Assembly: GCA_028724885.1 (NCBI GenBank)
Contig: JAQYTJ010000048.1
Span: 1 to 64,000 of the forward strand
Source: Bacteroidales bacterium
GTDB lineage: Bacteria; Bacteroidota; Bacteroidia; Bacteroidales; UBA932
Length of the DNA: 64,000 nt
Direction of reading: 5' to 3'
Shown here piece after piece: positions 25,544 to 34,518 of the stretch. Each line of letters begins with the position of its first letter. Within the stretch, counting starts at the first letter, position 1. Below the pieces are notes generated by a model. It saw only the letters and a program-made list of their open reading frames with translations, searched no databases and was not told where the DNA came from. A program made the translations under genes and the position numbers.

Positions 25544-26509
25544 ATGAAGAAGTATTGTATAAATAGGAATAATACTGAGCAGTGGAAGGAAGACATCAAG
25601 AAGTCCGTAATGTTTTATAATAATTGGTTCTTGACATTTGCTCCTTCAACCTATGTCAATGCTCGTCAAGATGCCATTAATAGAGTGAATAATGCTTTCC
25701 AGAAAACGAATTGTTTCAATTTGTTGTCAACGGATATATTAAAGTCTGTGCCTGAAGCCATCACCATTCTGCGAATGGCGACGACGCCCCCTTTAGCACG
25801 AGACAGATTAGTCGGTCTTTCTGATATACCAAAATCCTTGATCACTTCTCTAGAAAACGGAAAACTACCAGCAAAAATGGAGGAGTCAAAACTAGACGAA
25901 TATCTAAATCGCATAGTTGCAGTCATTATCAATCTTTTAGATGTTGATATCATGCCTTGGTTATCGGATAATTCTTCTCCTAAAGAGTTAGATCAGCTTT
26001 TGGCAACACATGTTATCGGGGACCGTGTTTGTGGTTCGCTATCTGACCCGATTATCCGCAATGGACAAGAGCGTAGACAACTTGATTGTATCACAAAGTA
26101 TCTTATCGACAAGGGCTATCAATTCGTTGAATCAAAATCCATCAAAGATTTTAGAAATATGGATAAGGGTTCCTTCTCCTTTCATCTAAACGTTCCGGTC
26201 AAAATGGATAGGACTCAGACAGTGAATATGCCTATTGATGCTGTCATTATGCGACGGTCAGCGAAGAAAGGAGACTATCCTGTCTTAATTGAATGTAAGT
26301 CGGCCGATGATTTTACAAACACTAATAAACGCAGGAAAGAAGAAGCTGCTAAAATTGAACAATTAAGAAACACATACAGAAAGAGTATCGAATTCGTCTT
26401 GTTTCTCAGTGGTTATTTTGATAGTGGATATCTGGGATATGAAGCTGCTGAAGGCATTGATTGGGTTTGGGAGCATAGGATGAGTGATTTACAGCGAGCC
26501 GGAGTATAA
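25544..26509 (+). CDS. XamI-family type II restriction endonuclease
   Basis: 321 residues from the ATG at 25544 (MKKYCINRNN); the frame is open from 25487 but the extra residues look unrelated. Diagnostic XamI-family blocks are TPPLARDRLVGL (about 81-92), DEYLNRIV..NLLDVDIMPWL, and HVIGDRVCGSLSDPIIRN followed by GQERRQLDCITKYLI. A late DAVI..LIECKSADDF segment carries the probable PD-(D/E)xK catalytic Asp, Glu and Lys. XamI cuts GTCGAC; whether this homologue shares that site is inferred. The cognate methyltransferase follows after 4 bp. Position next to a dead IS110 in AT-rich DNA indicates horizontal acquisition. Confidence 0.85.
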   Translation: MKKYCINRNNTEQWKEDIKKSVMFYNNWFLTFAPSTYVNARQDAINRVNNAFQKTNCFNLLSTDILKSVPEAITILRMATTPPLARDRLVGLSDIPKSLITSLENGKLPAKMEESKLDEYLNRIVAVIINLLDVDIMPWLSDNSSPKELDQLLATHVIGDRVCGSLSDPIIRNGQERRQLDCITKYLIDKGYQFVESKSIKDFRNMDKGSFSFHLNVPVKMDRTQTVNMPIDAVIMRRSAKKGDYPVLIECKSADDFTNTNKRRKEEAAKIEQLRNTYRKSIEFVLFLSGYFDSGYLGYEAAEGIDWVWEHRMSDLQRAGV

Positions 26510-26513
26510 TACA

Positions 26514-28046
26514 ATGGATGAGATAGAAATTAGACGTAAAGCATTGCAGGATAGCTTGGATGCGGGAAAAACCCAAAAGGAACGCAACTTATTGGGGCAG
26601 TTCTCGACTCCATTCCCTCTTGCATGTGATATGATGCTTTTTTTACGTCGATTGATGGGGAAGGATGATGTATCGTTAATTGAACCATCTATTGGAACTG
26701 GAGTTTTCTATTCAGCGTATAGGAATTTGTTTGTTGATAGTAAGGAGCGAGTTCTTGGTTTCGAGGTAGATCCGTATTACTTTAAGCCGACTCAACAATT
26801 CTGGAATGGGACGAATTTAGAGATTAGGTGTTCGGATTTCCTTTCCCAACAGCCGGATGGAAAATTTGATTTGCTTGTCGCTAATCCTCCGTATGTACGC
26901 CATCACCATATTGAGGGTACACTTAAACAGCGTCTAAAGGGGGATGTCCTTCGAGAGTCTGGATTGAAAATATCTGGATTGGCAGGTCTCTATTGCTACT
27001 TTATGATTTTGTCATTAAAGTGGCTAAAAGATGGCGGAATCTCATGTTGGCTTGTCCCCAGCGAATTTATGGATGTAAATTATGGCGTGGCTATTAAACA
27101 GTTCCTTCTTCAAAATGTGGAGCTGATCCATATTCACCGATTTGATGTTGATGACTTGCAGTTTAGCGATGCTTTGGTAAGTTCTTGCATCGTCGTATTT
27201 CGCAACCATAAACCATCTGTAAGCCAACCAATCCGGTTCTCCTTGGGTGGTAGTATCAACAATCCGGAAACATATAAAATATTGGATAGGGGGCAGTTAT
27301 CATCAAAAACGAAATGGACCAGTATCTTCGGAAATGAGGTTGAGCCTGATGTTTCCGGAGCCACTTTAGGTGGTTTTTTTACGGTCAAGAGGGGCATTGC
27401 AACTGGTGATAATGATTTTTTCATATTGGATAAAGAAACAATTGCCAAATATAGTATTCCTGTGAAATTCCTTCGTCCTCTTTTACCCAGTCCTCGATAT
27501 ATAAAGGGTAATCGAATAGAAAGCGAGAATGGTTTACCCATTGTTGATCGTCAGCTTTTCCTTTTTTGTTGTAATCTTTCAGAGAGTATTCTGCGAAAGG
27601 AATATCCCAAGGTATGGGAGTATATTTGCGTAGGCTATGAGCGAGGTGTTCAAGATGGCTATATTTGCAGTCGTCGTTCGCCGTGGTACTCCTGTGAAGA
27701 AAGAGAACCGGCCTCCATTATTATGCCTTATATGGGACGGTCGGAGACTAATAACCAAATGTTCCGGTTTATTCTAAATTCTTCTTTGGCGATCACTACA
27801 AATGTGTACCTTTTACTATATCCCAAACCACAATATGTTCAGTGTATGAGGGATGAGAAAGTGCTTATTGGGGTGTGGCATGAATTAAACTCCATCCCCA
27901 CAGAAACCCTTTCTCACAATGGACGTTTTTATGGGGGTGGTTTGCGAAAAATAGAACCGAAGGAGTTGATGAATACTCCAGCTAATGGTGTCGCTTCATT
28001 ATTACTTCCTCATTCTTCGAGTTATCAATTATCCCTATTTGATTAG
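26514..28046 (+). CDS. N6-adenine DNA methyltransferase paired with the XamI-type endonuclease
   Basis: 510 residues. The SAM-binding motif I is LIEPSIGTGVFYSAY (about 55-69) and catalytic motif IV is NPPY at 124-127 (LVANPPYVRHHHI), diagnostic of gamma-type adenine methylases of the Eco57I/XamI group. A target-recognition region follows (about 230-480), containing FTVKRGIATGDNDFF, typical of TRDs in this family. The start is placed at 26514, just beyond the endonuclease stop; an alternative at 26484 overlaps that gene. It would protect host DNA at the endonuclease site. The gene appears intact, so the system may be functional. Confidence 0.88.
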   Translation: MDEIEIRRKALQDSLDAGKTQKERNLLGQFSTPFPLACDMMLFLRRLMGKDDVSLIEPSIGTGVFYSAYRNLFVDSKERVLGFEVDPYYFKPTQQFWNGTNLEIRCSDFLSQQPDGKFDLLVANPPYVRHHHIEGTLKQRLKGDVLRESGLKISGLAGLYCYFMILSLKWLKDGGISCWLVPSEFMDVNYGVAIKQFLLQNVELIHIHRFDVDDLQFSDALVSSCIVVFRNHKPSVSQPIRFSLGGSINNPETYKILDRGQLSSKTKWTSIFGNEVEPDVSGATLGGFFTVKRGIATGDNDFFILDKETIAKYSIPVKFLRPLLPSPRYIKGNRIESENGLPIVDRQLFLFCCNLSESILRKEYPKVWEYICVGYERGVQDGYICSRRSPWYSCEEREPASIIMPYMGRSETNNQMFRFILNSSLAITTNVYLLLYPKPQYVQCMRDEKVLIGVWHELNSIPTETLSHNGRFYGGGLRKIEPKELMNTPANGVASLLLPHSSSYQLSLFD

Positions 28047-28106
28047 ACGCTTACATTGCGGAAGAACCACCAAAATCAGGAAACTACATGGCTGCTTCTT
28101 AAAAGG

Positions 28107-28155
28107 GGGCAGGCCTGTATGTGTGAAGCGCATTCTGATGTAAACATGCCTGCCC
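28107..28155 (+). terminator. Inverted repeat downstream of the XamI-type genes
   Basis: GGGCAGGC (28107-28114) and GCCTGCCC (28148-28155) form a perfect 8-bp stem that can be extended inward by ATGT/ACAT. No T-run follows on the plus strand, so it is either a weak terminator or an element end. Confidence 0.45.
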
Positions 28156-28209
28156 GCTAATTGCGAACGTAGGAACAGAATCGGCTCTGGATGACGGGGT
28201 GGTTAGGTC

Positions 28210-28238
28210 ATGGATCCTGAATCAAGTTCAGGATGCAG
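28210..28238 (-). repeat. Dispersed palindromic repeat, right edge of the accessory island
   Basis: It contains CCTGAATCAAGTTCAGG, the reverse complement of the core at 10309-10325, between GGAT and ATGCAG. It lies in the 3' region of the minus-strand GH2 gene. Confidence 0.65.
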
Positions 28239-28271
28239 GGGGCGTTCAGTATGCCGTTTTTTGCGCTGATT

Positions 28272-31200
28272 CTAATTATCCACCGGCCTTATGACGAAGT
28301 GGAACTCGCGCTCTGCAGCGTGAATCCTGTAAGGCTCAAGAGGCAGGGTGCCCCAGGAGTTGATTCCACCCACGCCCATCTGCATGAGTTCGAAATTCAC
28401 GCAGGTTTTGCCATTGATCCGGTCGTTCTCATGGGAGAGTTTCTTCAAGCTCAGGGAGTGCAAGGCAGCACCGTTCTGGCCGTTAGTCTTATTAGCTCTC
28501 TGCGGTGTACCATTCAGGGTGCAGTCAAGTTCTTTCATTGAGAACGGAAGAACTGAACCAGAGAATTTAGCATTGGCAGAGATCTCCAGTCCCGTGCCGT
28601 TGCCATCAAGAACCCTCAAATAACGAAGTTCAGTATGGGTCCCAGATTCCTGGGCGCGGACGTAACCGTAATGATACTGGTCGTTGACGTTTTGAACGTA
28701 GCGACCTACCAATGCTGCGGAATTCCTGTCGCAGTAATTCTCCCAAGGACCTTTCCCATAAAAATCTACCACAGAATATTTCCCAGGCATCGTGAACTGC
28801 ATTCCGAAACGGAATAGGTCAGGCGCCTTTGACAGATTGCCGACATCCTTCATTGACTCGATGCCGGAGATGCTGCCATCTGGAAGGATTGAATATGCCA
28901 CGGAAACTGCAGCAGCGCCATCAGCAATAGGCTCATACTCAGTAACCACTGAATATCCCGCCTCGACTTTCTTCACGGTGAAACTCTTCACCTTGAACTC
29001 AGGGTAAAGCCATACCTTGTACCTCTCGTTCAGCCTCGCTCCCATGTCGTTCTCGTTAACGGCTCTTCCGAACTGTGGCATGAGAGGTTCCTTAAGCATC
29101 TCCGCTTCATTAATCTTGTAGCTTTCCAGAGCACCAGATTTCTGATTGAATACGGCTGACCAGCCAGCGACACGGTAAGTCTCGCAGCCAGGGAAGCGGA
29201 ACAAGCCAGAGAATGTGTTCAAATCACCTTCCTGCACGTATGTCACCTCTGTCCCTGCAATAGCAGCAGAACCTGCGGCGAACGCAGGGGCTGTGCTCTC
29301 ATTTATTGCCATCTGGTCGTAAGCAACCTCGTCGCCAGCATTTTGTAGTCCATCCTGAGCCTTCAAAATGTAGCGGACCGTGAGATACAGATCTTTTGTG
29401 GTATTAATCTGAGGCAGCCCAAGATTAATGGTTGCTGTCTGCTGAGGCCCTGCGTTAATGTCCTGAACAGTGCCATTTGCAACGGCGATTCCGTCTTCTT
29501 CTAGAATCCAAGAGATATAGTATTGGCTGAGATCCTTGAAGAAGTTCTCGTTATAAACTTTTATGTTTCCGTTGCCGGCATATGAAGTCAATATATTCCT
29601 ATACTGGTAGCGAACCTCGTAGGCATGAGGGTGCAGGCTCCGGTCCGCTGCAATCACTCCGTTGCAGTTGAAAGAACCGTCCGAAGGGTCATATTCGTTC
29701 CAATCGCCTCCGAAGCGGAACACATGGTCTGTGCCTTCTTCACTTACCGGCCACCAGAGTGCCTGGTCTACGAAATCCCAGATGAATCCGCCTTGGTATG
29801 CAGGATATTTCCTTATGAGATCCCAATATTCTTTGAAATTACCCATGGAATTTCCCATGGCATGGGCATATTCGCATTGTATGAGAGGCTTCGTAGGATT
29901 GGATGTCGCATATTTCTCGCACCATTCCGGGGAAGTGTACATAGGACACTGTATGTCTGAGTTGTCCCCGCCTTGCGCTCTCTCGTACTGTACCGGCCTG
30001 GTGCTGTCATACCCTTTGATCCATTGGTAGCATGCTGTGAAGTTAGGGCCGTCGCCAGCCTCGTTTCCAAGGCTCCAGATTATCACGGAAGGGTGATTAA
30101 TGTCCCTGAGTACCATTCTCTGATCACGAGAGAGATGAGCGGCCTTGTAGTCCTCCCTCTTCGCTAGAGTCTTGTCCCCATAGCCCATTCCATGAGATTC
30201 AATGTTTCCCTCGTCCACCAAGTATATTCCATATTCGTCGCAAAGAGCTGTCCATAGTGGCTCGTCAGGGTAGTGGCAGGTGCGCACTGCATTGATGTTC
30301 AGGCTCTTCATTATGCGGATGTCGTTTATCATGTCTTCTTTGGACACGATGTAGCCTTTATAAGGGTTCATCTCGTGGCGGTTCGCTCCTTTCAGCAGGA
30401 TCGGCTTGCCGTTAACCAGCAGCTGGGCATTCTTAATCTCGACGGTTCTGAAACCGAATTTCAGCGATGTGCTCTCGGCGACTCCGGCCTTCGAAAGACC
30501 CTCGACCTTCAGGGTGTAGAGGTTAGGGGTCTCGGCGCTCCATAGCTCCGGAGAAGATACGCTCCCGGCAATCTCGGCTGCGTTCTTCGAAGGAACTGTC
30601 TCACCTGAAGCGACCTCGTGGCCGTATTTGTCAAGAATGCTAACCCTCACGCGGCTTATTCGGCCGGCAGTCTTAACCTTCACTGAATATTTCCCATTCA
30701 TGTCTGCGGCGATGTTCACATCCTCCAGTCGGTCCTTTTCGCGAGTGTAGACGTAAACGTCTCTGGAGATGCCGGCAAATCGGTTGAAGTCCTGATCCTC
30801 GAGGTATGTCCCATCGCACCAACGGAATATTTCAAGGGCGATCAAGTTTTCTCCCGCCTTAACATATTTGGTGATGTCGAACCTGGCTTCCAGTTTGCTG
30901 TCCTGCGAATATCCCACCATCTTTCCATTCACCCACACGCGAACGTTGGAAGTGGCCGAGCCTATGTACAGACAAATCTGCTTGCCTATCCAAGCCTTAT
31001 CGACAGTAAAGGTTCTACGATATTGTCCCACATGATTATGCTCAGTAGGAACGTAAGGAGGGTTATTCTCGAAATTCCCTCTCCATGCATAACCTACGTT
31101 AAGGTAAATCGGATCCCCGTAGCCATTCAGTTCCCAAAGGCCTGGCACTGGCATTGAATCCCAATCGGAATCGTTGTAGTTCACGACCTCGAATCCATTG

Positions 31201-31412
31201 GCTTGCTGCCCAATGGAATCGTACCATTTAAATTTCCAAACCCCGTTCAGAGACAGGGTCTGCTGCTGATCGGTCGTGAAAGTGGCCGACATGGGCATCC
31301 TATTCTCCTCGAACACGTTAGGATCCTGCCACGGCTCCATCGTCTCAGAGTTTTTCGCAGGCAGCTGCATTGCTGCCATAAGCGCAAATGATATGATAGC
31401 TATTTTCTTCAT
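28272..31412 (-). CDS. GH2 beta-galactosidase (LacZ-type), exported
   Basis: 1046 residues with a signal peptide (about 1-19). Domain order is sugar-binding (about 45-220), immunoglobulin-like (225-330), TIM barrel (about 332-625), a second Ig-like domain, and the C-terminal beta-galactosidase small-chain domain (about 770-1040). The acid/base Glu is E451 in SLGNEAGDG and the nucleophile is E514 in LIQCEYAHAMGNS. The TCHYPDEP motif near 378-385 is standard. It would release galactose from glycans in the periplasm. It follows the phosphoesterase/PQQ gene by 2 bp in the same operon. Confidence 0.93.
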   Translation of the reverse strand: MKKIAIISFALMAAMQLPAKNSETMEPWQDPNVFEENRMPMSATFTTDQQQTLSLNGVWKFKWYDSIGQQANGFEVVNYNDSDWDSMPVPGLWELNGYGDPIYLNVGYAWRGNFENNPPYVPTEHNHVGQYRRTFTVDKAWIGKQICLYIGSATSNVRVWVNGKMVGYSQDSKLEARFDITKYVKAGENLIALEIFRWCDGTYLEDQDFNRFAGISRDVYVYTREKDRLEDVNIAADMNGKYSVKVKTAGRISRVRVSILDKYGHEVASGETVPSKNAAEIAGSVSSPELWSAETPNLYTLKVEGLSKAGVAESTSLKFGFRTVEIKNAQLLVNGKPILLKGANRHEMNPYKGYIVSKEDMINDIRIMKSLNINAVRTCHYPDEPLWTALCDEYGIYLVDEGNIESHGMGYGDKTLAKREDYKAAHLSRDQRMVLRDINHPSVIIWSLGNEAGDGPNFTACYQWIKGYDSTRPVQYERAQGGDNSDIQCPMYTSPEWCEKYATSNPTKPLIQCEYAHAMGNSMGNFKEYWDLIRKYPAYQGGFIWDFVDQALWWPVSEEGTDHVFRFGGDWNEYDPSDGSFNCNGVIAADRSLHPHAYEVRYQYRNILTSYAGNGNIKVYNENFFKDLSQYYISWILEEDGIAVANGTVQDINAGPQQTATINLGLPQINTTKDLYLTVRYILKAQDGLQNAGDEVAYDQMAINESTAPAFAAGSAAIAGTEVTYVQEGDLNTFSGLFRFPGCETYRVAGWSAVFNQKSGALESYKINEAEMLKEPLMPQFGRAVNENDMGARLNERYKVWLYPEFKVKSFTVKKVEAGYSVVTEYEPIADGAAAVSVAYSILPDGSISGIESMKDVGNLSKAPDLFRFGMQFTMPGKYSVVDFYGKGPWENYCDRNSAALVGRYVQNVNDQYHYGYVRAQESGTHTELRYLRVLDGNGTGLEISANAKFSGSVLPFSMKELDCTLNGTPQRANKTNGQNGAALHSLSLKKLSHENDRINGKTCVNFELMQMGVGGINSWGTLPLEPYRIHAAEREFHFVIRPVDN

Positions 31413-31414
31413 GA

Positions 31415-33271
31415 TTAATATAATTGGTTGATTTTCATTAGTATAACAGTCCCGTCCATAGTCGATGCCAGTAAATGGCCTTCACGAGTCGTGGTCATAG
31501 GGTTAACGAGAGCGATAGATATTTTGTGAGCCCATTTCCTGCGGCCTGTCTGGGAGTCGAAGCAGACTATGTTGCCCTTGTCAGTAGGCATGACTACCCC
31601 TATTCCACCCCATTGCACTATGGAAGTCGGAGATATATCATACCCTGTCCCCGTTTCGGCCTGCCATTTAATATTCAAAGACTTAGCATCAATGGAAGTA
31701 AGAGAGTGCCACATAGATTTGCAATACACGGTGGAGCCATCCTGCGAAATGCCCACAGATTCCCTAGCGATGCCATCGAAATGCTTTATTTCCTTTCCAG
31801 AAGAAGCGTCAATGACATAGAGCCTTCTGTCAGGAACGGCAATGAATATCTTGCCTTCGGCTTTCACTGGCCATACAGCGGCAGGAGAATACATCCTGGA
31901 AGGCTTGGCGCATCTCCATACCCATTGGAGCGAGCCTGTAGAAGGGTCCAATGAATATAATTTATTGGCCCATGTGCCAAATACCACCTGCTGCCCATCC
32001 ACGAATGGCTTGCACTCCACGAAGCCATCCACGCCGGCATATTCCCAGACGCTTTTTCCATTCTTCACATTCAGTGCCCTGAACACACCGTCGGAGCTTC
32101 CGATATAGACAATTCCATTCCGTATTACAGGGCTTCCGAGTACGGATTTCTTCGCTTCATGCTTCCATTTCAGCCTGCCGTTCTTGGCATTCAGGGCATA
32201 TATTTTCCCATCTGCGCAACCGAATGCTAGTATTTTCCCATCTAAGGCAGGCGTCGAGAATATCTTGCCAGGGAATCTCTTAGCCCATTTCTGTTTTCCG
32301 TCTTTCAGCGACACGCATTTCACCATGCCAGATTCCGTAGCATAGAAGGCATATTTATCATTTACGGCGAAACCAGAGGCTATGTTTGCCTTCTCTTGGA
32401 TTTTCCAGGCTTCTTGCACTGAGCCGTCATTCACGTCGTAGCGCATCCAAGGATAATTGCTCGGAAGCCCGTTCGCATCGTAGGTTACTGTGTCAGCAAC
32501 CGGCTTCAGATAAGCCTGATACCAAGGCTCAAGCTGCACGTGCATGTCCCCGAAAACCCTCATCTCCGATACTTTCACGTGGTCATCGTCTATCGTTATC
32601 AAATTGTAGCCAGGAGCCTTTCCGGCAGAAAGCGATGAGCGGCCAAGAATCCCAGGCAGGCCAGCGTAGTTCATGACTACGTTCCTGTGCCAGTGCCCTC
32701 CAATGACGAACCTAGTCCCTATCCGCTTAAGCTCGCTAGTAACCTCGAAATAATTCAGAACGGAAGTGTCTTGTGGATAATGGTTTATGAAAATAGTCTT
32801 TGTGCCAGGCTTCAGGCTTCGAAGCCATTCCATGCTCTCCCTGGGAATGAGCGCTGGAGCCATTCTCATGTCCGGCCCACAGTTGCATCCTATGAACCTC
32901 CAGCCCTTGTGCTCGAACTCGAAATTCTCGTAGCCGAATACCTTCTTGAACGTGTTGCATCCGCTTTCCGACCATTTGGCATCGTGATTCCCAGCGACAA
33001 CATAATATTTGTATTTAAGGGAATCTAGGATGCTCTTCACTGCTGCGATTTCTTCATCCGATCCGAAATCAGTCAGGTCGCCTCCGAATAGCACGAAATC
33101 CAGTCCTTCGAGATTATTTACCTCCTTGATGCACTGGCGTAGATCTGTGATAGATTTGCTGCCTTCTGAATAATGCAAATCTGTTAGGAAGGCGAATTTT
33201 AGCTCCTGAGCACCCAGAATCAGCGGGAGCAGGAAGAATGTCAGGGGAAGAAGGATTTTCTTTAAGTTCAT
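31415..33271 (-). CDS. Exported calcineurin-like phosphoesterase fused to PQQ (BamB-like) propeller repeats
   Basis: About 618 residues from the ATG at 33271, with a signal peptide (KKILLPLTFFLLPLILGAQ). The N-terminal metallophosphoesterase (about 20-230) shows FLTDLHYS, LFGGDLTDFG, VAGNHDAKW and G-G-H-W-H-R, the five-block metal site. The C-terminal part (about 285-615) has repeats of the pattern G-x-x-x-W, including LKDGKQKWAKRFPG, AKNGRLKWKHEA, VKNGKSVWEYAG and SQTGRRKWAHKI, forming a PQQ-like beta-propeller. Such fusions occur in Bacteroidetes; the phosphate substrate is unknown. It is the first gene of an operon with the GH2 galactosidase. Confidence 0.85.
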   Translation of the reverse strand: MNLKKILLPLTFFLLPLILGAQELKFAFLTDLHYSEGSKSITDLRQCIKEVNNLEGLDFVLFGGDLTDFGSDEEIAAVKSILDSLKYKYYVVAGNHDAKWSESGCNTFKKVFGYENFEFEHKGWRFIGCNCGPDMRMAPALIPRESMEWLRSLKPGTKTIFINHYPQDTSVLNYFEVTSELKRIGTRFVIGGHWHRNVVMNYAGLPGILGRSSLSAGKAPGYNLITIDDDHVKVSEMRVFGDMHVQLEPWYQAYLKPVADTVTYDANGLPSNYPWMRYDVNDGSVQEAWKIQEKANIASGFAVNDKYAFYATESGMVKCVSLKDGKQKWAKRFPGKIFSTPALDGKILAFGCADGKIYALNAKNGRLKWKHEAKKSVLGSPVIRNGIVYIGSSDGVFRALNVKNGKSVWEYAGVDGFVECKPFVDGQQVVFGTWANKLYSLDPSTGSLQWVWRCAKPSRMYSPAAVWPVKAEGKIFIAVPDRRLYVIDASSGKEIKHFDGIARESVGISQDGSTVYCKSMWHSLTSIDAKSLNIKWQAETGTGYDISPTSIVQWGGIGVVMPTDKGNIVCFDSQTGRRKWAHKISIALVNPMTTTREGHLLASTMDGTVILMKINQLY

Positions 33272-33295
33272 GTGGCCATATTTACTGACAGGAAA

Positions 33296-33303
33296 CAAAT
33301 TTA
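33296..33303 (-). promoter_or_regulatory. -7 box for the phosphoesterase/GH2 operon
   Basis: The minus strand reads TAAATTTG, 25 bp before the ATG at 33271, and supports that start over the upstream in-frame ATG at 33298. No TTG is seen at -33. Confidence 0.5.
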
Positions 33304-33362
33304 ATAAATATCTTCGCTTCTTGCGAATTTTTCTTTAACTTGGAAAGTCAAATTCATAGTTT

Positions 33363-34517
33363 ATGAGAAGGAGAGATTTCATAAAGACTGCTGGGCTAGC
33401 TGCTGCCATCGGAACTGCCAATATTGCTTCTGCGTGTGGTAATTCAACGAATGATAATATTCCAAGGCCATATAACGTGAATATGAATGGCGGTGCCAGG
33501 ATGAGGCTGAGCTTCGAGCCTTATGAACTGCAACTGAAGCACACGTTCACAGTGGCATCATATTCAAGGAAAACAACTCCTGACGTGCAGATCAAGATCG
33601 AATATGACGGATTCATAGGGTATGGTGAGGCTTCCATGCCGCCTTACCTAGGGCAGAGCGTGGAAACTGTCACAAAATTCCTACAAAAAGTGAATCTGGA
33701 GCAGTTCAAGGATCCCTTCCAGATAGACGATATCATAACATATGTGGATGGCATAGGTGAAGGTGACACGGCTGCTAAGGCTGCGGTTGATATCGCACTG
33801 CACGATCTCGTGGGCAAGCTTATGGGAGAGCCGTGGTACAGAATCTGGGGACTGAATCCGGGCAAGACGCCTAACACGACATTCACTATTGGCATTGACA
33901 CTCCGGATGTCGTGCGAGAGAAAACGACAGAGTGCGCTGACAAGTTCAAGATCCTCAAGGTGAAAGTAGGCTTGGATAACGATGAGCAGATGATCCAGAC
34001 CATTCGCGAGGTAACCGACCTGCCGATTGCGGTGGATGCGAATCAAGGCTGGAAAGACAGGGTAAAGGCTTTGGACGAAATTTTCTGGCTGAAAGAGCAT
34101 GGAATCATCATGGTGGAGCAGCCGATGCCAAAGGAGCGCTTGGACGACAACGCATGGCTTACCGAACGCAGCCCTGTGCCAATCTTCGCAGACGAGGCCA
34201 TCCAAAGGCTTAAGGATATTCCTTCCATCAAGGGAGCCTATACCGGCATTAACATTAAACTGATGAAGTGCACGGGCATGAGAGAGGCTTGGAAAATGCT
34301 GAATTACGCTCGTGCTGAGGGCCTGAAGGTGATGGTCGGCTGCATGACTGAGACTTCTTGCGCTGTTTCGGCGGCAGCTCAGCTGTCTCCCGCTGTGGAT
34401 TTCGCTGACCTTGACGGAAACCTGCTGATCAGCAACGACCGTTTCGAGGGAATGACTGTCGTGGAAGGGAAGATAACCCTTCCGGACAGGCCTGGCATAG
34501 GATTAAAGCTTCTGTAA
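33363..34517 (+). CDS. Dipeptide epimerase (L-Ala-D/L-Glu epimerase), enolase superfamily, Tat-exported
   Basis: 384 residues. The N-terminus has a twin-arginine signal (RRRDFIK) and an A-S-A-C lipobox-like end, so it is probably exported through Tat and lipid-anchored. The enolase-superfamily barrel follows. KVKVG carries the first catalytic Lys, D-A-N-Q-G-W, M-V-E-Q-P and F-A-D-E-A the metal-binding Asp/Glu/Asp, and NIKLMKCTGM the second Lys. This layout is that of L-Ala-D/L-Glu epimerases, which convert the peptidoglycan dipeptide L-Ala-D-Glu for catabolism. Export of the enzyme is a known variation in this phylum. It is followed one base later by a transglutaminase-fold gene. Confidence 0.88.
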   Translation: MRRRDFIKTAGLAAAIGTANIASACGNSTNDNIPRPYNVNMNGGARMRLSFEPYELQLKHTFTVASYSRKTTPDVQIKIEYDGFIGYGEASMPPYLGQSVETVTKFLQKVNLEQFKDPFQIDDIITYVDGIGEGDTAAKAAVDIALHDLVGKLMGEPWYRIWGLNPGKTPNTTFTIGIDTPDVVREKTTECADKFKILKVKVGLDNDEQMIQTIREVTDLPIAVDANQGWKDRVKALDEIFWLKEHGIIMVEQPMPKERLDDNAWLTERSPVPIFADEAIQRLKDIPSIKGAYTGINIKLMKCTGMREAWKMLNYARAEGLKVMVGCMTETSCAVSAAAQLSPAVDFADLDGNLLISNDRFEGMTVVEGKITLPDRPGIGLKLL

Positions 34518-34518
34518 T

